Below are positions 7,429 to 14,893 of a stretch of 35,339 nucleotides of DNA, piece by piece. The position numbers and the translations under genes were made by a program. The stretch's first letter is position 1, and every line of letters begins with the position of its first letter. The notes below the pieces were generated by a model that saw only the letters and a list, made by a program, of their open reading frames with translations, was not told the DNA's origin and made no database searches. This DNA is from Hyphomicrobiales bacterium (GTDB lineage Bacteria; Pseudomonadota; Alphaproteobacteria; Rhizobiales; Beijerinckiaceae), in contig JAFAQA010000440.1 in NCBI GenBank assembly GCA_019246665.1, positions 1-35,339 on the forward strand, written 5' to 3'.

Positions 7429-8777
7429 GCGGCTTTCTCCATGGTCTTGGCGTTGGCCGAAGGGCGATCGCCCGGATCGCCGCCTTGGGCGCGCACTCGT
7501 GCGCAGATCGCCGATGGCTCGACCCGACGCAACGGAATATTGCCCTTGAGCGCGAGCGCCGCCGCGATGCCGGCCGATTGGCCCATCGACATGCATGGGG
7601 GAATCTCGCGCGACATCTTTTGCGCGCTCTCGGTCGCCGAATAATGGCGGCCGGCGACGATCAACCCCTCGAGATGCTTCGGCAAGAGAGCACGGTAAGG
7701 CGTGTAGTAATCGCGCCCGCGCGCCACCGTGTCATGGAAATGCAGGCGCCCGAGCACATCCTCCTTGGTGACCACATATTCGCCGTCGAGCATGCGCGTC
7801 TGACGCACGCCAAGCTGGGGGGCGACATCGATCACGAAGCAATCCTTGAAACCGGGCACGCTCGCGCGTGCATAGTCGACAAGGGTGGCGATGCGTTTTC
7901 GTCCTTCGAAGTCGGCGCGAGTCAAGTCCTCGACCGCGAGCGCATCGAAGCCCGTCATATGCGGGCAGTTGCACCAGACGACGCCGGGAAGCGGCGTCTT
8001 CAGCCACCAGAAATCCCAAGAACCGCCGATCAAGCGTCTCGCATGCTTGTCGATCCTGGCGAATTCCTCCGGATGGCCGAAGCGGAACTCCTCGGCTTCG
8101 TCGGTGTCGACGCCGCCGAGACGAAATACTGTCGTGACAATGTAACCGCCTTCCGTGAAGGCCGCGCCGGCCGCCGCCGCAACGTCGAGGTCGCCCGATG
8201 CGTCGATCACGACGTCGCCGAGGATCGCTTGCCGTCCGGCCTTGGTGTCGCAAATCACGCCCTCGACGCGACGATCCTTCGCGATCACCTTCGAGAACCA
8301 GGAATGGAGCCTGAGGTCGACGCCGGCCTCTTCGATCATCTCGTTCGAGGCGCGCTTCCAGCCATCCGGATCGAATGCCGCCGCCATCACGATCGGCGCG
8401 GGCTTCACGCGAGCGCGGAAATCAAACACGCCCCAGCGGGCCCATTTGCGGTTGAGCTCGAGGCTCTGCTTGCGTTCCTCCGGTGGCGGAAAGACGCAAA
8501 GGCCAAGCTTCGCCATCCGCTCGATCATCTCCATGCAAATGCCGGTGACCGTCGTCTCGTCGCCGTTATGCATGTCGTCGAGCACCAGCACCATGCCGCC
8601 CGAAGCCAGGCCACCGAGATAAGGGTAGCGCTCGACGAGGGTCACCGAGCAGCCTTCGCGCTTTGCGGCGATGGCCGCCGCAAAGCCCGCGGGGCCACCA
8701 CCCACCACGACGACATCGGTGCGCGCCACGACGCGCGCTTCACTCGCGGCTTCCGCAATCATTTCCTGCGTCGTCAT
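7425..8777 (-). CDS. FAD-dependent oxidoreductase
   Basis: A 450-residue flavoprotein. The dinucleotide-binding motif DVVVVGGGPAGFAAAIAAKR is at 21-40, with GGGPAG at 26-31 and Glu49 (LVER) for the adenosine ribose. A second FAD-contact segment is GDVVIDASGDLDVAAAAG in the middle, and GLIVAGRHYSATESAQ plus MSMGQSAGIAAALAL lie near the C-terminus. This is the pattern of the FAD_oxidored group (PF12831, from memory). It probably oxidises the pathway substrate before or after CoA activation, but family members act on varied molecules. Its ATG is preceded by AAGGAGAGG, a strong ribosome binding site. The gene follows the permease by 34 bases and overlaps the CoA-transferase by 4. Confidence 0.85.
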   Translation of the reverse strand: MTTQEMIAEAASEARVVARTDVVVVGGGPAGFAAAIAAKREGCSVTLVERYPYLGGLASGGMVLVLDDMHNGDETTVTGICMEMIERMAKLGLCVFPPPEERKQSLELNRKWARWGVFDFRARVKPAPIVMAAAFDPDGWKRASNEMIEEAGVDLRLHSWFSKVIAKDRRVEGVICDTKAGRQAILGDVVIDASGDLDVAAAAGAAFTEGGYIVTTVFRLGGVDTDEAEEFRFGHPEEFARIDKHARRLIGGSWDFWWLKTPLPGVVWCNCPHMTGFDALAVEDLTRADFEGRKRIATLVDYARASVPGFKDCFVIDVAPQLGVRQTRMLDGEYVVTKEDVLGRLHFHDTVARGRDYYTPYRALLPKHLEGLIVAGRHYSATESAQKMSREIPPCMSMGQSAGIAAALALKGNIPLRRVEPSAICARVRAQGGDPGDRPSANAKTMEKAA

Positions 8778-8811
8778 GATCCTCTCCTTGAATCCATGGC
8801 CGGCCAGCCCC

Positions 8812-9648
8812 TCAGGCGACCGCGGGCGGTTGCCAGCGCACGATCAGCCGTTCGGCGAGCGAGATCGCCATGAAGAACAGAACCGAGAAGGCAGAGCCGA
8901 CGAGCACCGTCGCGTAGAGAAGCGCGGAGTCGAAGGCGTAGGTCGCCTGGATGATGAGCGCCCCGATGCCGTAATTCGAACCGATCCATTCGCCGACGAT
9001 CGCGCCCACGACGGAGCTCGATGCCGAGATGCGCAGCGCCGAGAAAAGGTAAGGGAGCGAATTGTAGAGGCGCAGCTTGAGGAAGATTTCGCGCTTCGAG
9101 GCCGAGAGCACCCGCATCAGCTCCATTGCCTGCGGGTTCACGGCCTCGAGCCCTCGAACCATGTTCACGAGAGTCGGAAAGAACGAGATCACGGCCGCGA
9201 TCGCGATCTTGGGCGCAAAGCCATTGCCGAGAAGAAGAACCAGGATCGGCGCCTTGGCGACGACCGGAATCGAATTGATGAGCACGACGAGCGGGAAGAA
9301 CGTCTCCGAGAGCGTCTTGCGATGCACGAAAAGCGTGGCGAGCGAGATGGCGAAAAGGTTGCCGATGATGAAGCCGCCCACGGCCTCGATCACCGTCGGC
9401 CAGAGATTGCTCAACAGCACGTCGGACTTGGCGATGAGCGTCTCGAGCACGACGAGCGGGGAGGGCGCGATGAAAGGCGGCACCTTGAGGAACTCGACGA
9501 GCGCCGCCCAAACCGCGATGCCAATCAGGATGCCGAGGCAAGGCAGCACCTTGCGCCGGAGCGCCTCCCGCTGCTTCGCCCGGCGATATTCCGCTTCCGC
9601 GGGATCGATGCCCGACCCAATCCCGGCAATGTCGGTGGAAGCGCTCAT
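8812..9648 (-). CDS. ABC transporter permease (SsuC/TauC type)
   Basis: A 278-residue integral membrane protein with about six hydrophobic segments, for example [32 protein letters not shown] and a C-terminal [15 protein letters not shown]. The cytoplasmic coupling loop contains [20 protein letters not shown], the EAA-type contact with the ATPase. Its closest familiar relatives are the permeases of nitrate/sulfonate/taurine and thiamine-precursor importers. The ATG shares ATGA with the stop of the ATPase gene. Together with the ATPase and binding protein it forms one complete importer. Confidence 0.9.
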   Translation of the reverse strand: MSASTDIAGIGSGIDPAEAEYRRAKQREALRRKVLPCLGILIGIAVWAALVEFLKVPPFIAPSPLVVLETLIAKSDVLLSNLWPTVIEAVGGFIIGNLFAISLATLFVHRKTLSETFFPLVVLINSIPVVAKAPILVLLLGNGFAPKIAIAAVISFFPTLVNMVRGLEAVNPQAMELMRVLSASKREIFLKLRLYNSLPYLFSALRISASSSVVGAIVGEWIGSNYGIGALIIQATYAFDSALLYATVLVGSAFSVLFFMAISLAERLIVRWQPPAVA

Positions 9649-10484
9649 GCCTCACCCGCCAGATGTTCGCGCAGCTTGGCGGTGATGCGGTTGAACGGCT
9701 CCGTCTCGCGGATCGCAAGCGCGCGCTCGCGCGGCAGGTCAATCTCGACGGCGGCGCGCACCCGCCCCGGATTGGCCGCGAGGACGAGCACCGTCTCGCC
9801 GAGATAGATCGCCTCATAGACGGAATGCGTGACGAAAAGGATGGTGGTGCCGGTCTGCAGCCAGATGCGGCGCAATTCCTCGTTCAACCGGTCGCGCGTG
9901 ATCTCATCGAGCGCGCCGAAAGGTTCGTCCATGAGCAAGATGCGGGGGCCACCGAGCAGCGCGCGAGCGATCGAGACACGCTGGCGCATGCCTCCTGAAA
10001 GCTCGTGCGGGAAGCTTGCCTCCCACCCTTCGAGCCCGACGAGCCGCAAGAGCTCACCTGGCGTCGGCGCGCCGGCCGGCAAGCCGCGATGGCCGCCCAC
10101 TTCGAGCGGCAGCGAGACATTCTCGAGCGCCGTGCGCCAGGGCAGGAGCGCCGCGTCCTGGAAGACGAAGCCGAGCGCCCGATCGAGCCTTGCTTCGCGC
10201 GGCGTGCGACCGAGCACGCTGACCGTGCCGCTCGTCGGCGCGAGGAGGTCGGCGACGACGCGCAAAAGGGTGGACTTGCCGCACCCCGACGGGCCGAGGA
10301 GGGTCATGAAGCCGCCGTTCTCGACCGAAAAGGAGACATCGTCGAGCGCCGTCACCGTGCGCCGATCGGTGATGAAGCGAACCGAAACGTTGCGGCACGC
10401 GACCGCGACCTCCCCGTCGGCGCGAGGCCGCTTGTCCGGTGGCGCTCCGGGGGAGACGCGCGCGAGAGGTTCGGCCATTGCCAT
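9645..10484 (-). CDS. ABC transporter ATP-binding protein (SsuB/TauB type)
   Basis: From ATG 10484 this is a 279-residue ATPase. Walker [10 protein letters not shown] is at about 64-72, the Q-loop is in [11 protein letters not shown], the signature is [15 protein letters not shown], Walker B is [13 protein letters not shown] and the switch histidine is in FVTHSVYEA. The sequence type matches nitrate/sulfonate/taurine importers. An alternative TTG start at 10490 would overlap the stop of the binding-protein gene; ATG 10484 begins just after that stop. Its own stop overlaps the permease start. It powers the importer encoded on either side. Confidence 0.92.
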   Translation of the reverse strand: MAMAEPLARVSPGAPPDKRPRADGEVAVACRNVSVRFITDRRTVTALDDVSFSVENGGFMTLLGPSGCGKSTLLRVVADLLAPTSGTVSVLGRTPREARLDRALGFVFQDAALLPWRTALENVSLPLEVGGHRGLPAGAPTPGELLRLVGLEGWEASFPHELSGGMRQRVSIARALLGGPRILLMDEPFGALDEITRDRLNEELRRIWLQTGTTILFVTHSVYEAIYLGETVLVLAANPGRVRAAVEIDLPRERALAIRETEPFNRITAKLREHLAGEA

Positions 10485-10486
10485 GG

Positions 10487-11497
10487 TCAACCGATCTTCG
10501 GACGCGCGTCGGCGGAGGCTTTGAGGATGTCGAGGGTCATCACCTCGTCGAGCTTGGGCGTGCGCTTCGAGAATTGCCCGAGCTCCGCATAAGTGTCGAT
10601 CTGCTCTTGCCAGACGGCAGGATCCATCGTGCCCCAGCCCTCGGCCTTGGTTTTCGCCGAAAAGGCGAACTTCATCATGTCATCGATCGCCTCGCGCTCA
10701 TCCTTCCAGACGAGGTTCGGATATTCCTTCACCAGATAATCGATAGCCTTGTCGCGATTGTCATAGGCGAATGCCCAACCTTTGCCGGTGGCACGCATGA
10801 ACTTCACGACCATGTCGTTCTTCGTCTTGAGCGTCTGGCTCGTCGCGTAATAAGGCAGGCCATAAAGCCGCACGCCTGCATCCCAGAGCCGCAGATCGAT
10901 GCGGTCGGGGCCGAGCACCTTCAAGGCTGTGGTGTTGGTGAGCCAGCCGGTCACCACATCGACCTGCCCGGTGAGCAGCGGCGACATATCGGCGCCGATC
11001 GGAACGATCTCGACGTCCTTCAGCGGGACGTTGTTCTTGGCGAGCAAGGCCTTGAGCAGGATCACGCCCGTCGCTTGGATGCCGACCTTCTTGCCCGCCA
11101 TGTCGGCCGGCTTGCGTACCGGGTTCCGTGGGAGAGAGAAGAAAGTGTAAGGGTGCTCCTGCGCGCCGACACCGAAGCAGACGACCGGAATGTCTTGCGA
11201 GGCGGCGAGCATGAGCGAGGGGCTCGACGACACCTGTCCCACTTCGTAGCGGCCGGACGCGACCACCGCGACACCATCGATATTGGGGCCACCCGGCTGG
11301 ATCGCGAGCTCGATGCCTTCCTGGCCATAGTAGCCGAGCGCCTTGGCGCAGACCTCGCCCACCTGGTTGCCGCCGAGGATCCAGCCGAGCTGCAGATTGA
11401 CGACGGGTTGCGACGCGCTCAACGCGCTGAAATCGAGGAAAGCGCCGCCTGTGAGCGCCGCGCCGCCGAGAAGAACGTTGCGTCGATTCATGATCAT
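10487..11497 (-). CDS. ABC importer substrate-binding protein (NMT1/SsuA-like)
   Basis: A 336-residue exported binding protein, first gene of the minus-strand operon. The N-terminus [18 protein letters not shown] has a twin-arginine-like motif (NRRNVLL) and a Gly/Ala-rich hydrophobic stretch, suggesting Tat export. ATG 11491 is a close alternative start. The mature part reads as NMT1/THI5-like: [24 protein letters not shown] at the front, then [33 protein letters not shown] and [16 protein letters not shown]. Relatives bind sulfonates, pyrimidine thiamine precursors or aromatic acids, and the sequence alone does not tell which. The CoA-transferase downstream suggests a carboxylic acid. Confidence 0.88.
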   Translation of the reverse strand: MIMNRRNVLLGGAALTGGAFLDFSALSASQPVVNLQLGWILGGNQVGEVCAKALGYYGQEGIELAIQPGGPNIDGVAVVASGRYEVGQVSSSPSLMLAASQDIPVVCFGVGAQEHPYTFFSLPRNPVRKPADMAGKKVGIQATGVILLKALLAKNNVPLKDVEIVPIGADMSPLLTGQVDVVTGWLTNTTALKVLGPDRIDLRLWDAGVRLYGLPYYATSQTLKTKNDMVVKFMRATGKGWAFAYDNRDKAIDYLVKEYPNLVWKDEREAIDDMMKFAFSAKTKAEGWGTMDPAVWQEQIDTYAELGQFSKRTPKLDEVMTLDILKASADARPKIG

Positions 11498-11646
11498 GTC
11501 GTCTCTCTCCCCGGTTGCGGCCGCTCGGGTCCGCGCCCTTGGTGCTCACCTTCCGCGCTCATTTCGCGCGTTTTCGCGCCAGGGCCTCTTCGCGGAGAAT
11601 AAGACTTGGCGCTCGCTGCTGAAAAGAAGATAGTTTCGCTCGCGGC

Positions 11647-11663
11647 GATGCCTTTTCGGCATC
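11647..11663. promoter_or_regulatory. candidate LysR-type operator (T-N11-A dyad)
   Basis: GATGCC (11647-11652) and GGCATC (11658-11663) form a dyad with a 5-base centre. Within it T11649 and A11661 satisfy the T-N11-A rule of LysR-family boxes. It lies 28 bases before the lysR start codon and about 150 bases before the divergent binding-protein gene. That is where an autoregulatory site would be expected. Confidence 0.4.
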
Positions 11664-11691
11664 ACGAGGAAAGCAGAGAGCAGGCCCGACC

Positions 11692-12651
11692 ATGCATGCG
11701 GCCGTGTTGCGCTATTTCGATCAGGTGGCGCGGCTGGGCTCGATCCGGCGCGCGGCGGAGGCCCTGCATGTGGCCTCCTCGGCCGTCAATCGACAGATCC
11801 TGAAGCTCGAGGCCGAAGTCGGCACGCCGCTTTTCGAGCGGCTGCGCAGCGGCGTGCGGCTCACCGCGGCCGGAGAGCTGCTTTTGCGCCATTCGCGCGA
11901 AACGCTCACTGATTTCGAGCGCACCCGGCTCGAAATCTCGGGGCTGTCGGGAACGGTGACCGGACATGTGCGCATCATTTGCTTGGAATCGCTTCTCTTG
12001 CGGTTCATGCCGCAAGTGGTGGCGGAACTCGCGGCGTCGCACCCGCAAATGACGCTCACCGTCGTCGGCATCGATCCCGGCGACACGGCCGAGGAGATGC
12101 GATCCGGCCGCAATGATTTCGGCGTGCTCTTCGCCGATCGCCGCTTGCGCGGTGTCGAAGTCTCGGGAACGTTTCACACATCGATCGGCGCGGTGATGCG
12201 GCCGGATCACCCGCTCGCGACACGCCGCTCCCTCACCTTCACGGATTGCACCGCCTACCCGGTCGTGATGCTTTACGACCGCTGGCTCCTCGATCTCATC
12301 ATGGCAACCGAATTCGCCGAATCGGGAGAGAAGCTCGTGCCGCGCATCGTCTCGAACTCGATCGAGTTCTTGCGCCAAATCATCGAGCTCGGGCTCGGCA
12401 TCGGCTTCTTCACGCCCATCGGCTTCATCGACGAGATCGAGCGTGGCAAGCTCGTGCATGTCACGCTCGCCGAACCGCTCCTCGCCGACAGCGCCATCTC
12501 GATTTTGGTGCCGCGGGGGCGCGAGCCGACCTTGCCGGCGCGCATCGCCATGGACGCGGTCCGCCGACATCTCGGCGAATTCGCCAAGCGCTTGCCGGCC
12601 CAGGCGGGAAGTCCTGGCGGGCGGCAAAAGGGTGCGACTAGAGCGAAGTGA
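11692..12651 (+). CDS. LysR-family transcriptional regulator
   Basis: A 319-residue LysR protein. The N-terminal winged helix-turn-helix reads RYFDQVARLGSIRRAAEALH then VASSAVNRQILKLEAEVGTP and LFER at roughly residues 7-52. The effector-binding domain begins near residue 90 (VTGHVRIICLESLL) and includes the GLGIGFFTPIGF segment close to the end. It is transcribed divergently from the ABC importer/CoA operon with a 194-base shared control region. The classical arrangement is a regulator that activates the operon when the substrate or a pathway intermediate binds. The C-terminal tail from about 300 is Gly/Lys-rich and probably disordered. Confidence 0.92.
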   Translation: MHAAVLRYFDQVARLGSIRRAAEALHVASSAVNRQILKLEAEVGTPLFERLRSGVRLTAAGELLLRHSRETLTDFERTRLEISGLSGTVTGHVRIICLESLLLRFMPQVVAELAASHPQMTLTVVGIDPGDTAEEMRSGRNDFGVLFADRRLRGVEVSGTFHTSIGAVMRPDHPLATRRSLTFTDCTAYPVVMLYDRWLLDLIMATEFAESGEKLVPRIVSNSIEFLRQIIELGLGIGFFTPIGFIDEIERGKLVHVTLAEPLLADSAISILVPRGREPTLPARIAMDAVRRHLGEFAKRLPAQAGSPGGRQKGATRAK

Positions 12652-12740
12652 ATTCGGAGCGAGTAGACGCTTAACTTTCGCGAATTGGAATAGCGGAAAC
12701 GCAGACACTTTTCGGTGGCAGACTCACCGATCAGGCCGGC

Positions 12741-13100
12741 TCAGGCTGCGCTCCTCCACAGTTTGCGACTCCCGCGCTTGACCTTTCTTCCGCTCGAACC
12801 TTTTAGCGATGTGAGCATTTCTCGGCGCAAAATGGCATTCAGGCGAGATTGGTAGCCCTTGCCCTGGGATTTCAACCACTCAAGCACGTCGGCATCCACT
12901 CGCGCTGTGATCTGGCGTTTCGTCGGCTTGTAGAACCGCCCGCGCACCGCGCTTTTCCAAAAATCGTCGGTGAGCGGTGGAATATCACTATAATCGATCT
13001 CGCTATCTGGCCGTCCCATGAGCGCCTTGAGCTTGGCGCGGTCCTCTTCCGTTATTGGAGGCAGGGTTTGTGGCGTAAAGCTAATCATTTTCTTCTTCAT
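12741..13100 (-). CDS. brnA: BrnA-like antitoxin
   Basis: A 119-residue antitoxin. The middle region KRQITARVDADVLEWLKSQG followed by KGYQSRLNAILRREM is the ribbon-helix-helix DNA-binding part characteristic of BrnA. The N-terminal half (ITEEDRAKLKALMGRPDSEI) should contact the toxin. The extra basic tail (GRKVKRGSRKLW) is longer than I expect. The gene overlaps the 3' end of brnT by 20 bases, toxin first, as in known brnTA operons. AGGAAAGG precedes the ATG. BrnA neutralises BrnT and represses the operon; this is known for the family and not shown here. Confidence 0.88.
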   Translation of the reverse strand: MKKKMISFTPQTLPPITEEDRAKLKALMGRPDSEIDYSDIPPLTDDFWKSAVRGRFYKPTKRQITARVDADVLEWLKSQGKGYQSRLNAILRREMLTSLKGSSGRKVKRGSRKLWRSAA

Positions 13101-13386
13101 AGCGTCGCCTTTCCTGTCGGTTGGCGCGTCGGGCCGAGATGATTCGTATAATTTCCACCACCTCGCCGTCTTCGTCGATTTCGGTGGCTGTGTGGACGAC
13201 TACCAGCAGAGGGAAGCCACCTGTTAGGCCAGAGGTCTGCCAACGATGCTCACCGCCTTCCATGCGGTCCTGTCTTGAGACATTTCGCGGATCGAGAAAA
13301 ACTCGGGCGGCAACCTCGAAGCTCACACCGTGCTTTCGTTGATTCGTCCGGTTCTTACGCTCATCCCATTCGAAACGGATCGTCAC
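13081..13386 (-). CDS. brnT: BrnT-like ribonuclease toxin
   Basis: A 101-residue toxin of the RelE-like BrnT family, which cleaves RNA and halts growth until BrnA binds it. IRFEWDERKNRTNQRKHGVS with FEVAARVFLD at the front and RIISARRANRQERRRYEE at the end are the family signatures. The Lys/Arg/His residues in NQRKHG and the SARRA segment are the usual active-site region. The start codon is GTG 13386. There is no Shine-Dalgarno sequence, and the consensus -10 box lies only 6 bases upstream, so the mRNA is probably leaderless. Confidence 0.88.
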   Translation of the reverse strand: MTIRFEWDERKNRTNQRKHGVSFEVAARVFLDPRNVSRQDRMEGGEHRWQTSGLTGGFPLLVVVHTATEIDEDGEVVEIIRIISARRANRQERRRYEEEND

Positions 13387-13392
13387 GCCAAA

Positions 13393-13421
13393 ATTATAAC
13401 TACATTATCGGCATTATTCAA
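13393..13421 (-). promoter_or_regulatory. brnTA promoter with consensus -10
   Basis: On the minus strand TTGAAT (13421-13416), a 17-base spacer and a perfect TATAAT (13398-13393) form a near-ideal sigma-70-type promoter. The expected start point coincides with the GTG of brnT. Three ATTAT words on the plus strand (starting 13393, 13404 and 13413) overlap the promoter at roughly one-helical-turn steps and could be the BrnA/BrnT operator. Confidence 0.7.
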
Positions 13422-13454
13422 GCTGCGGCGTCAGGGGAACGCCGCTTGCCGCGA

Positions 13455-14606
13455 TCACCGCGGCGCGAGCTGTGCAACGAGCCCGTTCGCCGCTTCAGCC
13501 AGTTGAGTGAAGCCGGCAAAATTGAATTGGTTCACGGCAACAAATACCCCCACGCCACGGCTCGGCGCGAACGCCATATAGCTCATGAAGCCTTGAAAGC
13601 CTCCGGTCTTCTGCAGGATGAAGGGCCGCGAGCCTTCGGGCATCATGGCGAGCCAGGCAAGCCCGATCGCGTCCGTTTTGCCTCCTTCATCGAAGCCGAC
13701 CGCCATTTTCAGGCCGTCGCGCTGTAAATAAAGCGCGTGGTCGATGACCCGCACCGCATCGCCAGCGGGATCGTTGCGGCTAAGATGCCAGCGCATGAAA
13801 CGCACCATGTCGTTTGCGGTCGAATACATGCCACCGGAAGCACCTTGCGCCTCGAGCGCTTCGAACGGCTCCATCGCATTTCCATCGAAGTCGTAGCCGG
13901 TCATGAGCCGTGCTTTTTGGATCTCGTCGAGGCGAAGCCCCGTATCCGCCATGCCGAGCGGGCCGGTGATCCGCGTTTTGAGAAGCTCACCATAAGAGCT
14001 GCCTGCGGCACCCGCGAGGGCTGCGCCAAGGAGATCAAAACCGAGATTGGAATAGGAAGCGGCCGTGCCGGGCACGAAGGCGAGCTTCGCCGTGGCAAGA
14101 AAGGCTTTGTCGTTTTCCCATGAAAAGCGATCGTAAGGGTTGGTTCCGGGCTTCGCTTCGCCAGGGAGGTCTCGCGGAAAGCCGGCCGAATGCGTGACAA
14201 GATCGACAAGCGTGATCGGTCGTGCGCCGGCTTCAGGGAGCATGACCCCGGGGAGGAATTTCGACACGGAATCCGCAAGCTTCACCTTCCCCTCGGCCGC
14301 AAGGCTCGCGAGCAGCTCTCCTGCGAACGCCTTGGAGACCGAGCCTATGCGAAGAAGTGTGCGGCCGTCCGGCTCGAGCTTCGAGCCCTTCGCGGTCTCG
14401 CCGAAGCCGAGCACGACCTCATCCTCGCCGCGCACCACGGCGAGCACGAGTCCCGGTGATTTGTAGCTGAGCCACATCGCGGCCGCCGTGAGCCCCACCG
14501 CGTCACGCAAGCTTGCTTCGTCCGCGCGAGCTTCGCCGGCAAAGGACGCCCCCACGAGGGCGATCAGAAGCGCCGGCAGAAGAGGCATTCGCCTGCACAA
14601 TCGCAT
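13455..14606 (-). CDS. exported serine beta-lactamase-like hydrolase
   Basis: A 383-residue protein of the class C beta-lactamase/DD-peptidase/esterase family. ATG 14606 is chosen because GGGAG precedes it and it opens a signal peptide (MRLCRRMPLLPALLIALVG, cut near EARA-D); a longer open frame exists upstream. Catalytic motifs are Ser89-Val-Ser-Lys92 (RIGSVSK), Tyr185-Ser-Asn187 and Lys333-Thr-Gly (LQKTGG). Such proteins may be penicillin-binding peptidases, esterases or weak beta-lactamases, and the sequence alone does not decide. It is transcribed away from the large transglutaminase operon, with a shared 287-base region between them. Confidence 0.85.
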   Translation of the reverse strand: MRLCRRMPLLPALLIALVGASFAGEARADEASLRDAVGLTAAAMWLSYKSPGLVLAVVRGEDEVVLGFGETAKGSKLEPDGRTLLRIGSVSKAFAGELLASLAAEGKVKLADSVSKFLPGVMLPEAGARPITLVDLVTHSAGFPRDLPGEAKPGTNPYDRFSWENDKAFLATAKLAFVPGTAASYSNLGFDLLGAALAGAAGSSYGELLKTRITGPLGMADTGLRLDEIQKARLMTGYDFDGNAMEPFEALEAQGASGGMYSTANDMVRFMRWHLSRNDPAGDAVRVIDHALYLQRDGLKMAVGFDEGGKTDAIGLAWLAMMPEGSRPFILQKTGGFQGFMSYMAFAPSRGVGVFVAVNQFNFAGFTQLAEAANGLVAQLAPR

Positions 14607-14893
14607 GATTTCGCTCCCGGCAAAGCTTAGCATGCGAGCCTTTGCCGAGACAATTTGGAGAATAACCCAGAATTGTGGACAGCCATTCCCAAACAACTGC
14701 CTTTAATCAATCATATAAACTTGCGGGACGGGCGTGGTCTGGGCGTCAGGCGCCATGTCCGGCAGGACACCGCGCTCTTCCCCTCGCACTCCATTGGAGC
14801 GCTCGGCTGGGCCCGAAGGATTGTCACGGCGGGGCGCGGCGACTATTCATCCGGCCCCTGGCCTTCCGGCCACGCGCAGAAGGATAGTTTCGT

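Noticed and set aside
7419-9807. Two long plus-strand frames (7419-8873 and 8671-9807) opposite the FAD oxidoreductase and permease
   Set aside because: Both are antisense shadows of proteins with clear cofactor-binding or membrane motifs.
14607-14893. Possible small genes or a clear promoter between the beta-lactamase-like gene and the transglutaminase operon
   Set aside because: The short frames here lack start signals. TATAAA near 14713 has no matching -35 box at proper distance.
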